The translations under genes and the position numbers were made by a program. The notes below the pieces were generated by a model. It was not told the DNA's origin, did not search any database, and worked only from the letters and a program-made list of their open reading frames with translations. A stretch of 64,000 nt of DNA from Streptomyces phyllanthi (GTDB lineage Bacteria > Actinomycetota > Actinomycetes > Streptomycetales > Streptomycetaceae), in NCBI RefSeq assembly GCF_009377205.1, contig NZ_VJZE01000003.1:25226-89225 (forward strand). Direction: 5' to 3'. The stretch's first letter is position 1; every line of letters starts with the position of its first letter. Positions 54,780 to 63,907 of the stretch are shown here, piece after piece.

Positions 54780-55526
54780 ATGCGCAGATTACGTTCCCTG
54801 CGGTCCCTTGTCCTCGTCACCCTCGGCACCGCGATCGCCGCCACCCTGTCCGCCGCGCCGGCGAGCGCCAACCTCCCGGGCAACGTCACCTTCGGCAACA
54901 CCGGGGATGTGCCCATCGCCGGTGACTGGAACGGCGACGGAGGCGACGAGATCGGGGTCTACCGGCCCGGCAACATCACCTTCTACCTTCGCGCGGACAA
55001 CGGCAGCGTCACCCCCATCGCCTTCGGCAACCCCAACGACGTACCCATCACCGGCAACTGGAACAACGCCGCCGGCGACGAGATCGGGGTCTACCGGCCG
55101 GGCAACGCCACGTTCTATCTCCGCCAAGGCCCCAGCACCGTCAGCAGCATCCCCTTCGGCAACATCGGCGACGTGCCCATCACCGGTGACTGGAACGGCG
55201 ACGGCGGCGATGAGATCGGGGTCTTCCGGCCGGGCAACGCCACGTTCTATCTCCGCCAAGGCCCCAGCACCGTCAGCAGCATCCCCTTCGGCAACAGCAC
55301 AGACGTGCCCATCACCGGCGACTGGAACGGCGACGGCGACGATGAGATCGGGGTCTACCGGCCGGGCAACGCCACCTTCTACCTTCGCGCGGACAACGGC
55401 AGCGTCACCCCCATCCCCTTCGGCAACATCGGCGACGTGCCCATCATCGGTGACTGGAACGACGTCGCCGCGGACCAGGTCGGCGTCTACCGGCCCAGCA
55501 ACATCACCTTCTATCCGAGGAACTGA
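54780..55526 (+). CDS. secreted FG-GAP/VCBS-like repeat protein B
   Basis: A 248-residue paralogue of the preceding gene with the same plan: signal peptide (LVLVTLGTAIAATLSAAPASA) and five to six repeats centred on GDWNGDGGDEIGVYRPGN. Two adjacent repeats share an identical DNA stretch of about 65 bases (near 55098 and 55230, 132 bases apart), a sign of recent intragenic duplication or gene conversion. ATG 54780 follows AGAAGGAAGG. It ends before a 16-bp-stem terminator. The gap between the two paralogues (54658-54779) contains a palindrome, CCGGGTTCGAACCCGG, but no gene. Confidence 0.85.
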   Translation: MRRLRSLRSLVLVTLGTAIAATLSAAPASANLPGNVTFGNTGDVPIAGDWNGDGGDEIGVYRPGNITFYLRADNGSVTPIAFGNPNDVPITGNWNNAAGDEIGVYRPGNATFYLRQGPSTVSSIPFGNIGDVPITGDWNGDGGDEIGVFRPGNATFYLRQGPSTVSSIPFGNSTDVPITGDWNGDGDDEIGVYRPGNATFYLRADNGSVTPIPFGNIGDVPIIGDWNDVAADQVGVYRPSNITFYPRN

Positions 55527-55579
55527 GCGATCACCACTTTGCGGATGACACCCCGCGTCACCGAGTAGTGAGCGACATT

Positions 55580-55617
55580 GTGTGGCCGCCGGCGCAGCGC
55601 AGCGCCGGCGGCCACAC
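55580..55617. terminator. 16-bp perfect stem terminator
   Basis: GTGTGGCCGCCGGCGC (55580-55595), loop AGCGCA, and the perfect complement (55602-55617). It sits between the convergent repeat-protein gene and the GH43-like gene and can serve both. Confidence 0.8.
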
Positions 55618-55644
55618 CGCGCACAACACGACCGCACACTGCCG

Positions 55645-56712
55645 TCAGCAGGGCAGGGGCTCAATACGTTGCGCGGTGTTGGTCTTCAGAGGTTCGAGGC
55701 GGATGGCCGCGGTCGTCTGATTGGTGGCGCCGCTCGGTGTCCATTGGTCGATCCACTCGGCTGCGGCGCCGTCGATCCAGCTCAGGCTGCGGGGCTGCCC
55801 GGAGCAGCTCCGGTTCGAGAGACGGCCGCCGACGTGCCAGGGCCCGAGCATTCCGCTGGTGGAGTACCCGTAGCTGGTACCAGTTCCGGAGCCGTATCCG
55901 CAGTTGGGGTCGGAGTAGGTCAGGTACAGATGGGAGCCGGACCGGAACACCGCCGGCGATTCCACGTTGGTGAGTCCGCCGACCTTTCTCAATCCGCCTC
56001 CGGTGCCGTTGGTCCACCATCGATCCAAAGGCTCGATGCTGAGCGACTGGTCAGCCATCGTGCACACGATGTAGGCGGTGCCGCCGTCGTTGACGATGGA
56101 AAAGTCACCGTTGTCGTGGCAGGTGTACAGGCTCGGTTTGTGCGTGGTCCCGCCGGCGTATGCGTCGCCGCACGGCCCGGCCGGCCCCTGACAGCCCAGG
56201 GCGTAATAGGCGTTGGCGCCGGTTCGGCGGAAATCATCCGGCGCGTTGAACCACAAGATCCAGACCCCGTCGTCGGTCCGTTGCACCATGCGCGCGTTGA
56301 AGCAGCCGCCTCCGTGGACCTCGCCGCAGGTGGTCTGCCAGCTCTCACCACGCCAGCTGTTGATGCCGTGGGGATCGAACAGATACCGGACGAACGTCCA
56401 GCTGGCCTTGTCCGTCGACTTCCAGACGCCGAATCCACAGAAGGGTGTGCCGGGGGTGCCCCAATGGAACCCGCATCCGTATCGGGTCCCGTACAGGTAA
56501 TACGTGGCACCGACCTGAGTGATCATGCCGTCATGCGCGTCCAGACCCGAAATGGTCTGGCCGGCGGTGGGCAGCCCGGCAGCCGGGGCCGCTGTCGCAG
56601 GCAGGGGCGCCGTACCGAAAAGGGCCAGGACAAGGAATGCCGTGGCAAGCGTGCCGCGCAGGAGTCGCAGGTAATGGCTGTGGGGGACTTTCAGGGACCG
56701 CCTGGGACGCAA
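55645..56712 (-). CDS. secreted GH43-like beta-propeller protein
   Basis: A 355-residue protein with a signal peptide (LLRGTLATAFLVLALFGTAP ending PATA). The mature part begins GLDAHDGMITQVGATYYLYGTRY, resembling the first blade of GH43-like glycosidases in which the acid in AHDG acts as general base, and continues with blades such as GVWKSTDKASWTFV, FNARMVQRTDDGVWILWFN and ESPAVFRSGSHLYLTYSD. Arabinan or xylan side-chain cleavage is typical for the family, but the substrate here is not known. The count of cysteines is high and fits an extracellular protein. Confidence 0.8.
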   Translation of the reverse strand: MRPRRSLKVPHSHYLRLLRGTLATAFLVLALFGTAPLPATAAPAAGLPTAGQTISGLDAHDGMITQVGATYYLYGTRYGCGFHWGTPGTPFCGFGVWKSTDKASWTFVRYLFDPHGINSWRGESWQTTCGEVHGGGCFNARMVQRTDDGVWILWFNAPDDFRRTGANAYYALGCQGPAGPCGDAYAGGTTHKPSLYTCHDNGDFSIVNDGGTAYIVCTMADQSLSIEPLDRWWTNGTGGGLRKVGGLTNVESPAVFRSGSHLYLTYSDPNCGYGSGTGTSYGYSTSGMLGPWHVGGRLSNRSCSGQPRSLSWIDGAAAEWIDQWTPSGATNQTTAAIRLEPLKTNTAQRIEPLPC

Positions 56713-56964
56713 AGCGTTCCTCCTTGCTTTCCGTGACGTTTTCGCCGACTTCGCAGCGGAAGAACGCTACGCAAGCCCGGGGATGGAGCGGCTATGAGGC
56801 GGTTTATCGGGCGGCTTATCGGGCGGCTTGTCGATCGCCGATGCGGGGCTGTCGCACGGGACTGACGCGCAACCAGACACCGCCCGGTGCGTGCCGCGGC
56901 CCCATGGCGCCGGCGCACACAGGGCGGTTGACGAGGCGCCAGGGAGGGTGCACGATTCCCAGTC

Positions 56965-57891
56965 ATGGAGAGTGACGGGGGAACAATTCACAGAGACAGG
57001 CACAGACATAGACCGGCGGGGATCACCACCCGTATCCGGGGGTTGCTGCCCACTCTCACCCCGGCCGAGCGGGCACTCGGCGAGCTGGTGCTCGCCGACC
57101 CCTCCGGCGTCGCCGCCTCCACCATCACTGAGCTGGCCGCCCGCAGCGGTACATCCCGCACCACCGTCACCCGCTTCTGCCGCGCCCTTGACCTGCCCGG
57201 CTACGCCGAACTACGGCTCGCTCTCGCCACCGAGAGGGGTCGCGCCGAAGCCCACCCCGGCTGGGACCGGCTCGTGGGCGCCGGTATCGCGCCCGATGCT
57301 CCGCTGGAGGCCGTACTGGACTGGGTGGCCAAAGCCGACGCGCAGGTCATTGAGGAGACCGCCGCACAGCTCGATGTGGCCGCCCTCAACGCCGCGGTCG
57401 AGGCCATGGCCGCCGCCCGCCGTATCGACTTCTACGCAGTCAGCGGGAGCAGCACGGTCGCCATGGACATGCACCTGCGGCTGCACCACACCGGATACTC
57501 CTGCTTTGCGTGGACCGACGTCCACGAGGCTCTGTCGAGTGCCGTCCTGCTGCGGAAGGGCGATGTCGCCCTCGGTGTCTCTCACTCCGGGGAAACCAAG
57601 GCAGTCGTCGATCCGGTCAAGCAGGCCCGACGCAACGGCGCCACCACCATCGCCATCACCAACTTCGCCCGATCCAGTCTCGCCAAGGCCGCCGACCTGA
57701 CCCTGCTCACCGCCGCCCGGGAGTTCGCCCACCGCCCCGGCGACATGGCCGCACGCCATGCTCAGATGATCGTGCTCGACTGCCTCTACATCGGTGTCGC
57801 CCAACGTGACCGCGTCCGCACCGAGCGGGCCCTCGAGGCCACCCGCGCAGCCGTCGCCCCCCACCGTTACCCGCCGGGTTCCGGCGCCTGA
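56965..57891 (+). CDS. MurR/RpiR-family sugar-phosphate regulator
   Basis: A 308-residue regulator. The N-terminal HTH_6 domain has LTPAERALGELVLADPSG and ITELAARSGTSRTTVTRFCR. The C-terminal SIS domain has DFYAVSGSSTVAMDMH and VALGVSHSGETKAVVDPV, the sugar-phosphate binding loops. Such regulators respond to phosphorylated sugars or amino sugars. There is no obvious target operon beside it; the divergent GH43-like gene is the nearest candidate. ATG 56965 gives an N-terminus of about 20 extra residues before the conserved part, so a later start is possible. Confidence 0.9.
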   Translation: MESDGGTIHRDRHRHRPAGITTRIRGLLPTLTPAERALGELVLADPSGVAASTITELAARSGTSRTTVTRFCRALDLPGYAELRLALATERGRAEAHPGWDRLVGAGIAPDAPLEAVLDWVAKADAQVIEETAAQLDVAALNAAVEAMAAARRIDFYAVSGSSTVAMDMHLRLHHTGYSCFAWTDVHEALSSAVLLRKGDVALGVSHSGETKAVVDPVKQARRNGATTIAITNFARSSLAKAADLTLLTAAREFAHRPGDMAARHAQMIVLDCLYIGVAQRDRVRTERALEATRAAVAPHRYPPGSGA

Positions 57892-57945
57892 CCCCACCGT
57901 TGCCCGCCGGGTTCCGGCACCCGCAACCCCCACCGTCGCCCGAAC
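57860..57945 (+). repeat. 33-bp direct repeats at the end of the RpiR gene
   Basis: CACCGTTACCCGCCGGGTTC (57862-57881) recurs 33 bases later as CACCGTTGCCCGCCGGGTTC, and a shorter third copy (CACCGTCGCCCG) starts 36 bases after that. The first copy encodes the last residues of the RpiR protein; the other two lie beyond its stop. Confidence 0.7.
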
Positions 57946-58045
57946 CGGCCGCACCCGCCGAAAGGGCCGCGCGTCGGCGACCAGGAGCCGCGCACGAACC
58001 CTGCCGCAGGAGTACCTGCGCATGTGGATGGAATAGGAGGGCTCA

Positions 58046-59965
58046 ATGCAAGTCCGGTTATTAGGGCCGGTCGAGGTCCGGAGGGATGGTGTGTGCCCGA
58101 GACTGGGCGGGCCGTTACAGCGTTCCCTTCTGGCAGTTCTGACCCTGCACGCGAACCGTGCTGTGTCACGTTCCCGATTGACCTTCGCGCTGTGGGGCGA
58201 CGATCCGCCGATGTCCGTGGAAGCCCAGCTCCACCAGAGAGTGTCGCGACTTCGCGCTGTCGTCGGCCGGAAGAGCATTGTCCGCAGTGTCGCGGGATAT
58301 GTGCTCACCATCGAGCCCACAGCGGTCGATGTGGAGATGTTCGACTTGGCGGTGGGGAAAGCCCGCGAGGCCATGATCCGGGGTGAAGCCGAGGAGGCGA
58401 GGCGCGGCCTTGATGAGGCTCTGCGCCTGTGGCGAGGGCCTGCGCTGGGTGGTGTGGCCGAGCACTTCGCGCGGGTTGAGGGGCCAGCCGTGGAAGAGCG
58501 CCGGCTTGCCGCCGTTGAACTGCGCGCGGAGGCCGGCCTCGAGCTCGGCCGACATGCCGAGCTGCTGGGCGAGCTCAAGACCCTGGTGGCCGAACACCCG
58601 CTGCGTGAGCGGCCTCGGGGACACCTCATGCTGGCTCTGCATCGTTGCGGACGTACCGCCGAGGCGCTGGAGGTGTACCGGGAAGGCCGCGACCACCTTG
58701 TCCACGAGCTGGGCGTGGAGCCCGGAGCCGGGTTGCGGGCGACACACGCCGCCATTCTGGCCGACACGCAGATGGAGCCGCCGGTCGCCGGCATCCAGAC
58801 GGAAGGACCGCGTTCGAACGTTGCACCGCTGCCATGCGGCTGTCCGTCGCAGGCACCGGCCCAGTTGCCCCCCGACATAGCTGACTTCACCGGTCGTACT
58901 GCCGAGGCGCACGCCGTCACGTCGGCGCTGTCGCGCTCGGGCACAGGGGTGGACGCGATGCCCGTCATGGTGATCTCGGGGCCCGGAGGCGTCGGCAAGA
59001 CGGCCCTCGCCATTCATGCAGGACATCAGCTGGCCGGCGCATTCCCCGGAGGGCAGCTGTATGCGAACCTGCACGCGTCCGAGTCCGCGCGGGCTGATCC
59101 GCCGCACGTGCTGGCGCAGTTCCTGTCGGCTCTCGGCACGCCCAGGACGTCACTCCCGGACAGCCACGAGGGCCTGACGGCACTGTTCCGCAGCGTCACA
59201 GCGCAACGGCACATGCTCATCGTGCTGGACGACGCCGCTGATGAGGCCCAGGTACGGTCACTGCTGCCGGGGAACCCGAACTGTGCCGTCCTGATCACCA
59301 GCCGAGTACGGCTGACTGGGCTTGAGGGGGCCCGCCGGATCGACGTGGACGTGTTCGACCCGGAGGATGCCGGTGCCTTCCTCGGGCGGGTCGAGGGCCG
59401 CCGACGGACCGCGGCGGATCCAGAGGCCTCCGCGGAGCTCATCCGGCTGTGCGGCTGTCTTCCTCTGGCCATACGCATCGCGGGGGCGAAGCTGGCTGCC
59501 CGCCCGCACTGGGATCTGCGGCAGTTCGCCACTCTCCTTTCCGACGAGCGCCGCCGACTTGACGAGCTGGTGGCGGGCGATCTGGAGCTGCGCGCCAGCC
59601 TGGCCCTCAGTTACGGGACCCTCTCCCAGGAGGCACGCGCAGCCTGTCACATGCTCGCCCGGCTCCCAGTGCCGGAGTTCACAGCGGTGACATGTGCCGA
59701 ACTGATGGGCGTGCCCATGAGGGTGGGTGAGAGGGTGACGGAACAGCTGCTGGACGCCTGGCTGATCAAGGTGTCGCGCGTCAGCCCGACAGGCCAGACA
59801 CGCTACCGTTTCGCGGAACTGGTCCGCGCTTACGCCAGGGAACAGTTTCCCGGCGAACAGGCACCGGTGGAATCCGTCTCCCACCGCGACGGCGGACACA
59901 GCCGTGCGCGTGAGTCCGCTCCATACCACCCCCTCGCCGGTGTCGGCATGATCGCCACACCATAA
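58046..59965 (+). CDS. SARP-family transcriptional activator with NB-ARC domain
   Basis: A 639-residue AfsR/DnrI-type regulator. Residues 1-95 form the OmpR-like DNA-binding domain (MQVRLLGPVEVRRDG, LLAVLTLHANRAVSRSRL, LWGDDPP), 100-250 the bacterial transcriptional activation domain (WRGPALGGV, RRLAAVELRAEAGLELGRH, HRCGRTAEALEVYR), and 285-600 an NTPase with P-loop GPGGVGKTALA and LIVLDDAADEAQVRSLLPG. AfsR itself continues with TPR repeats; here the protein stops soon after FAELVRAYAREQ, and a truncated IS begins right after the stop, so the tail may have been lost. SARPs activate antibiotic clusters, but distance from the phosphonate genes leaves its target open. AGGAGGG precedes ATG 58046. 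Confidence 0.92.
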   Translation: MQVRLLGPVEVRRDGVCPRLGGPLQRSLLAVLTLHANRAVSRSRLTFALWGDDPPMSVEAQLHQRVSRLRAVVGRKSIVRSVAGYVLTIEPTAVDVEMFDLAVGKAREAMIRGEAEEARRGLDEALRLWRGPALGGVAEHFARVEGPAVEERRLAAVELRAEAGLELGRHAELLGELKTLVAEHPLRERPRGHLMLALHRCGRTAEALEVYREGRDHLVHELGVEPGAGLRATHAAILADTQMEPPVAGIQTEGPRSNVAPLPCGCPSQAPAQLPPDIADFTGRTAEAHAVTSALSRSGTGVDAMPVMVISGPGGVGKTALAIHAGHQLAGAFPGGQLYANLHASESARADPPHVLAQFLSALGTPRTSLPDSHEGLTALFRSVTAQRHMLIVLDDAADEAQVRSLLPGNPNCAVLITSRVRLTGLEGARRIDVDVFDPEDAGAFLGRVEGRRRTAADPEASAELIRLCGCLPLAIRIAGAKLAARPHWDLRQFATLLSDERRRLDELVAGDLELRASLALSYGTLSQEARAACHMLARLPVPEFTAVTCAELMGVPMRVGERVTEQLLDAWLIKVSRVSPTGQTRYRFAELVRAYAREQFPGEQAPVESVSHRDGGHSRARESAPYHPLAGVGMIATP

Positions 59966-60612
59966 GACCGTGTCCTACGTGGTGAAGCGGATAAGCCGTT
60001 TGTAGCAGCAGATGGCGGCGGCGAGGCCGAGAAAGGCCAGGTAGTTGCGGGGATTGCGTTCGTAGCGTGGGCTGAGCCGGCGGTAGCCGGACAGCCACGA
60101 CACGGTGCGTTCGATCACCCAGCGGCGGCGGCCCAATCGTTCGCTGGACTCGATGCCTTTGCGTGCGATCCGGACTCCGATGCGCTTGCCGCGTAACCAT
60201 TTCCGCAGGTCAGCGCGATCGTAGGCTTTGTCCGCGTGTAGGCGCTGGGGCTTGAAGTGGCGGCCGCGGTGGGGGTCGTGTCTCGTTTGGTGGCCCTCGA
60301 CCATGGGCTTCAGGCCTTCGCTGTCGTGGGTGTTGCCGGCCGAGACACCGACGAGGAGAGGCAGTCCGTTCGCGTCCGACAAGACGTGCATCTTGGAACC
60401 CGGTTTGCCGCGGTCCACGGGGCTCGGACCTGTGCGTTCGCCCCCTTTTTCGCCCTCACGTGGGCGGTGTCGAGGACGACACGGGCGACGTCGATGAGGC
60501 CGGCGTCGTCGAACCGGTGCAGCACGGCTTCGTGGAGGCGGCCCAGGCGCCGGCTCTCGACCAGATCAGGAACCGGCGGTGGGCGGTCGACTTCGAGAAA
60601 GGGTGGGCTACT
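59966..60612 (-). mobile_element. truncated IS5-family insertion sequence
   Basis: The minus strand encodes most of a DDE transposase of the IS5 family. Reading from about 60605: STAHRRFLIWSRAG, a frame change, RLHEAVLHRF and VVLDTAHVRAKKG; then, in the -1 frame, a block starting at MDRGKPGSKMHVLSDANG and running through HADKAYDRADLRKWL, RRRWVIERTVSWL and NYLAFLGLAAAICCYKRL, ending at 59975. The junction lies at AAAAAGGGGG, a slippery run like the programmed -1 frameshift site of many IS5 members. The first 60-70 residues and the far end are missing, and the extra upstream frame change means it is dead. The near end begins close to GACCGTGTCCTA at 59967. Confidence 0.85.
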
Positions 60613-61194
60613 CCTCGAGCACCGGGTCGGGGGAAGTGAGCGGTTCGGAAGCGAGACGGCAGAACACGGGCACCGTGGCTGGGGGCGCTGCCGCCGCCGA
60701 GGCACCAGGTCGAGCCCTCGCGGCTGTGACCCGCCCGCAGCCGGCGCGGCCAGCCTGATGACGCGTCACGAAAGTGGGCAACGAGTCAGTGTGAGTCCTG
60801 AAACACGTGAGGACAGCTGACCGAACATGCGAATCGTTGTAGTCTCCGAAGAACGCCCTTGATGCAAAAAGCGGGCAGGGAGCAGACAAACCGGGAGCTT
60901 CGCCGTGCTTCGTACCATGTTCAAGTCCAAGATCTAGCATCTCGGCGTTCTTGCAGGTCAGAGCCCTGTTGGCTCACCTCGGGTCAGCAAACGGTCAGCA
61001 TGTGTCGCAGTCGAGTCTCCGCTTGCTGACCGCCGCTGCGCAGGCGCGGGTGCGTAATCACCTGCGACTGCGCCAAGCCGATCCGTTGCCCTTGCCCGAA
61101 TCCCTACGCGGTTCGGTTCAGGGCGTTCTCGGGAAGCAGCATGCAGAAAGGGCCGCGGTACAGGGGACGATGCGACCGGGTGCCTCGGGCAGGT
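60613..61194. other. 580-base stretch without a convincing gene
   Basis: Local GC content drops relative to the surroundings between about 60760 and 60950. Small open frames exist but none has family motifs or a convincing start. It is flanked by an IS remnant and a truncated regulator, so decayed DNA is likely. Confidence 0.5.
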
Positions 61195-61587
61195 CTATGC
61201 GGAGAAAGATAATACGGTCCCATCGGTGTCGGGATGGTACGTCCGCTCGATCAGGCCGTCCCGTTCCAACTGCCGCAGCCTACTGGTGAGGATCTTCGGC
61301 GTGATCTCGGGAATCAGGCACTGCAGGGCGTTGAAGCGCACGGTGCCGTGGTGATCGAGCGTCCACAGGATCGGAGTGGTCCAGCGGCTGAAGATGATCT
61401 CGCCGACCGGCCTGACGGGGCAGGTGACCACCGCCTCGCTCGGCTCGTGGGCAGGTGCTGAGGCGGCGCGGCGAAGCACGGCGGCAACTCCAGAAGGAAG
61501 AGGGCGATTCGCCCATCGCTGTGGCGGGCGCGGACGGAGGATGTGCCGGAACTGCCGTCGGTCTTTGAGGGGCCAACGGGTCGGCAA
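61195..61587 (-). pseudogene. truncated HxlR-family regulator
   Basis: The middle of this 130-residue frame is a clear HxlR winged helix: CPVRPVGEIIFSRWTTPILW, FNALQCLIPEITPKILTSRL and RQLERDGLIERTYHPD. It then runs into DTDGTVLSFSA and stops about 25-30 residues before the family's usual end, losing the second wing strand (YxLTPxG). The N-terminal 55 residues are unrelated to the family and Arg/Pro-rich, so the true start is unclear and may lie near 61430. Probably a broken gene. Confidence 0.65.
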
Positions 61588-61655
61588 CGCGCCGACCGTG
61601 TGCGCCTGTCCGGTCCCGGCGAATCGACGAGATGGCAGACATGCTCAGGCAGGTC

Positions 61656-62495
61656 CTACTCGGCAGCCAGTTTCTGCGTGCCGATCACCGCCAGCAGCCC
61701 CAGCTTCTCGGCGTCCTCGGTTCCCGGCTCGGCCGAGTAGGCGAGGATGTGCATGCCGTTGCCGTCCACCCGGAGCACGTTGCAGTCCAGGGCCAGCAGG
61801 CCCACCTGTGGATGCTCGACCGTCTTGTGCGAGACCTCCAGGCGGCCGACGACGCCCGAGGCCCACAGCTTGGCGAACCGCTCGCTGCGTGCGCGCAACT
61901 CGGCGATCAGCCGACGCAGTTGGCGGTCGGAGGGATACTTCGCGGCGATGGCGCGCAGCTCGGAGACCATGCCGATCTCCAGGGCGCGCCGTTCTTCCTG
62001 TGTGTGTCGGAGTCGGGTGCGCCCCAGGAAGTGGCCCCAGACCCCGTTGCGTTCGAAGCCGCGGGAGCCGGACATGTCACCCATCAGTGCTTGGTGCATC
62101 GGGTTGGCCATCAGCAGCGTGAAGGCCGCGTCGGTGACCGCGACCGGGGTGCCCACCAGCCGGTCCAGCAGCCGCAGGACGCTGGGCGGGATGTATGACG
62201 GCACCACCTCTGGGCCTGGCAGCACCAGCCCGGCCAGCGCGAACAGATACGCCCGCTCGTCACTCGTGAGCCGCAGCGACCGCGCCAGGGCCTCGACGAC
62301 CTGAGCGGAGGGGCTGGCTGCCCGGCCTTGTTCGAGGCGGGTGACGTAGTCGACCGAAACCCCTGCCAGCAGGGCCAGTTCCTCGCGCCGCAGCCCGGCG
62401 GCGCGGCGCTGTCCGCCGACCGGCAGCCCTGCCGTGTCGGGGGAGATTCGGTCGCGCCAGCGCCGCAGCGCCTGACCGAGTTCCGTGGTGGTCAT
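61656..62495 (-). CDS. XRE-family regulator with MmyB-like C-terminal domain
   Basis: A 279-residue regulator from ATG 62495. The helix-turn-helix is RRAAGLRREELALLAGVSVDYVTRLEQGRA, followed by SLRLTSDERAYLFALAG, the actinobacterial signature of this family. The C-terminal MmyB-like domain (LLDRLVGTPVAVTDAAFTLLMANP, ... MVSELRAIAAKYPSD, VEHPQVGLLALDCNVL) is thought to bind small or fatty-acid-like ligands. Such regulators usually sit divergent to the SDR gene they control; here the divergent SDR at 62597 is a pseudogene. Confidence 0.92.
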   Translation of the reverse strand: MTTTELGQALRRWRDRISPDTAGLPVGGQRRAAGLRREELALLAGVSVDYVTRLEQGRAASPSAQVVEALARSLRLTSDERAYLFALAGLVLPGPEVVPSYIPPSVLRLLDRLVGTPVAVTDAAFTLLMANPMHQALMGDMSGSRGFERNGVWGHFLGRTRLRHTQEERRALEIGMVSELRAIAAKYPSDRQLRRLIAELRARSERFAKLWASGVVGRLEVSHKTVEHPQVGLLALDCNVLRVDGNGMHILAYSAEPGTEDAEKLGLLAVIGTQKLAAE

Positions 62496-62596
62496 GGCCC
62501 CAGTGAACACGGTCGGCCGGATGCGTACCTGGTACTGGCAGTCCCAGGAAGAAGAGTCATCTGGCTGTCCGCCCGACCGGGCAGGAGCGTGGGGAC

Positions 62597-63148
62597 ATGA
62601 CAACGACACTGATCGCCGGCGCCAACAAGGGGCTGGGCTTCGAGACCGCCCGCCGTCTCATCGCCGCAGGCCACACCGGCTGCATCGGTGCCCGGGACGC
62701 CGAGCGCGGCCGTCGTGCCGCCGACGAGCTCGGCGCCCGGTTCGTCCAGCTCGACGTCACCGACGACGCCTCCGTCCAAGCCGCCGCGAAGACCGTCGAG
62801 GCCGACGGCGGGTTCGACGTAGTCGTCGACAACGCCGGCATCGAGATCCGGGGCGAGGACAACAGCGTGGCCGGCGCCGCGGATGTCACCGCCGCCAGAT
62901 GCGGACTGTCTTCGACACGAACGTCTTCGGCGTCGTCCGCGTCATCCACGCCTTCCCACGCAAAGGCCTTCCCGGCCATGCGCATCAACGCCGTGGGACC
63001 GGTTTCACGAAGACGGACATCAACGGCAACACAGGCACGCAGTCCGTCGAGGAAGGCGCCGAGATCATCGTGCGCATGGCGCAGGTGGGCCCCGACGGCC
63101 CGACCGGCGGCTACTTCAGCGCCCAGGGCGCGCGCGCTGCCCTGGTGA
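62597..63148 (+). pseudogene. short-chain dehydrogenase pseudogene
   Basis: ATG 62597 starts a normal SDR (LIAGANKGLGFETARRLI, RFVQLDVTDDASVQAAAK, VVVDNAGIEI). After VTAA near 62893 the frame shifts: the next conserved piece, MRTVFDTNVFGVVRVIHAF, is in another frame. The segment with catalytic Ser, Tyr and Lys is deleted, and the text jumps to KAFPAMRINAVGP back in the first frame and TKTDINGNTGTQSVEEGAE in the other. Two frame changes and a deletion of the active site make it non-functional. It was the likely partner of the divergent XRE regulator. Confidence 0.8.
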
Positions 63149-63511
63149 GGCCGTAGCGGCACCAGCAGGGCGGCGTGCGTCCCGGCACGTCTGGTCAGCA
63201 CGCGTGGGCGGCCCAGCAGCCCATCGACGCGAGGGCTTGCTGGACGGCATTCGTCACGAGCGGGCCCACCGCGGCTGGTATGAAGCCTGACGTCGTGTCG
63301 GCGATGTCGCCGCCCTCCGCGCCCCGGACAGCAGCATCGCTCACCATCGCTCACGGCCTGCGCCGTAGTGGTGTCGAGGGGCCTTGTAACCGGACCGGCT
63401 CACACCACATTCCAGATTGTCTTCCCCCCACCTCGCCGATCCGCCGACGTACCGCACGGACAGTACCGGGGCGTGCGGTACGTCGGGGAGCCCACCTCTG
63501 GACCGGAATTC
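63149..63511. other. 363-base stretch without a convincing gene
   Basis: No family motif or credible start is seen on either strand. It contains the promoter region of the small secreted-protein gene that follows. Confidence 0.5.
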
Positions 63512-63907
63512 ATGAAGAAACTCGGAAATATCCGCGCGGTCGCAGTACTGCTGACCTCTGTTCTCGTCGCGGCTCTGGGCCTCGCCTTCGTCGTGGTGCA
63601 GACCAGAGCGGCGACTCTCCAAGCTCCGACGTCGACAGAGCGACGGGTTTACGACGACGGTGTCTACACGGTGCGGCTCGGCGACACCGTGGGTGCCGAG
63701 CCTGGTGGCTTCATTGCCCGGCTCACAGGCCGGCAGGCCGCCAAACTCGTCACCACACCGGGTGTGGTGTCGGTGGCCCGGCTTCCAGGCCGGGCGGCGG
63801 TCGTGCCCTTGCTGCCGAACTGCCACTCGGCGACCGTTCCTTCCCCCTCACCCTTGCCCGCACCGATCCCCCCGGCGGACGGCGGCGTCACATCTCCGGG
63901 CGGGTAG
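63512..63907 (+). CDS. small membrane-anchored or secreted protein of unknown function
   Basis: A 131-residue frame from ATG 63512. Residues 1-33 (MKKLGNIRAVAVLLTSVLVA then ALGLAFVVV) form a signal peptide or membrane anchor. The rest, with VYDDGVYTVRLGDTVGAEPGGF and a Pro/Ser-rich tail, has no motif I recognise. The Lys-rich start and moderate composition make it more believable than neighbouring frames, although GGA upstream is only a weak ribosome binding site. The last 93 bases of the window after its stop contain no gene. Confidence 0.5.
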   Translation: MKKLGNIRAVAVLLTSVLVAALGLAFVVVQTRAATLQAPTSTERRVYDDGVYTVRLGDTVGAEPGGFIARLTGRQAAKLVTTPGVVSVARLPGRAAVVPLLPNCHSATVPSPSPLPAPIPPADGGVTSPGG

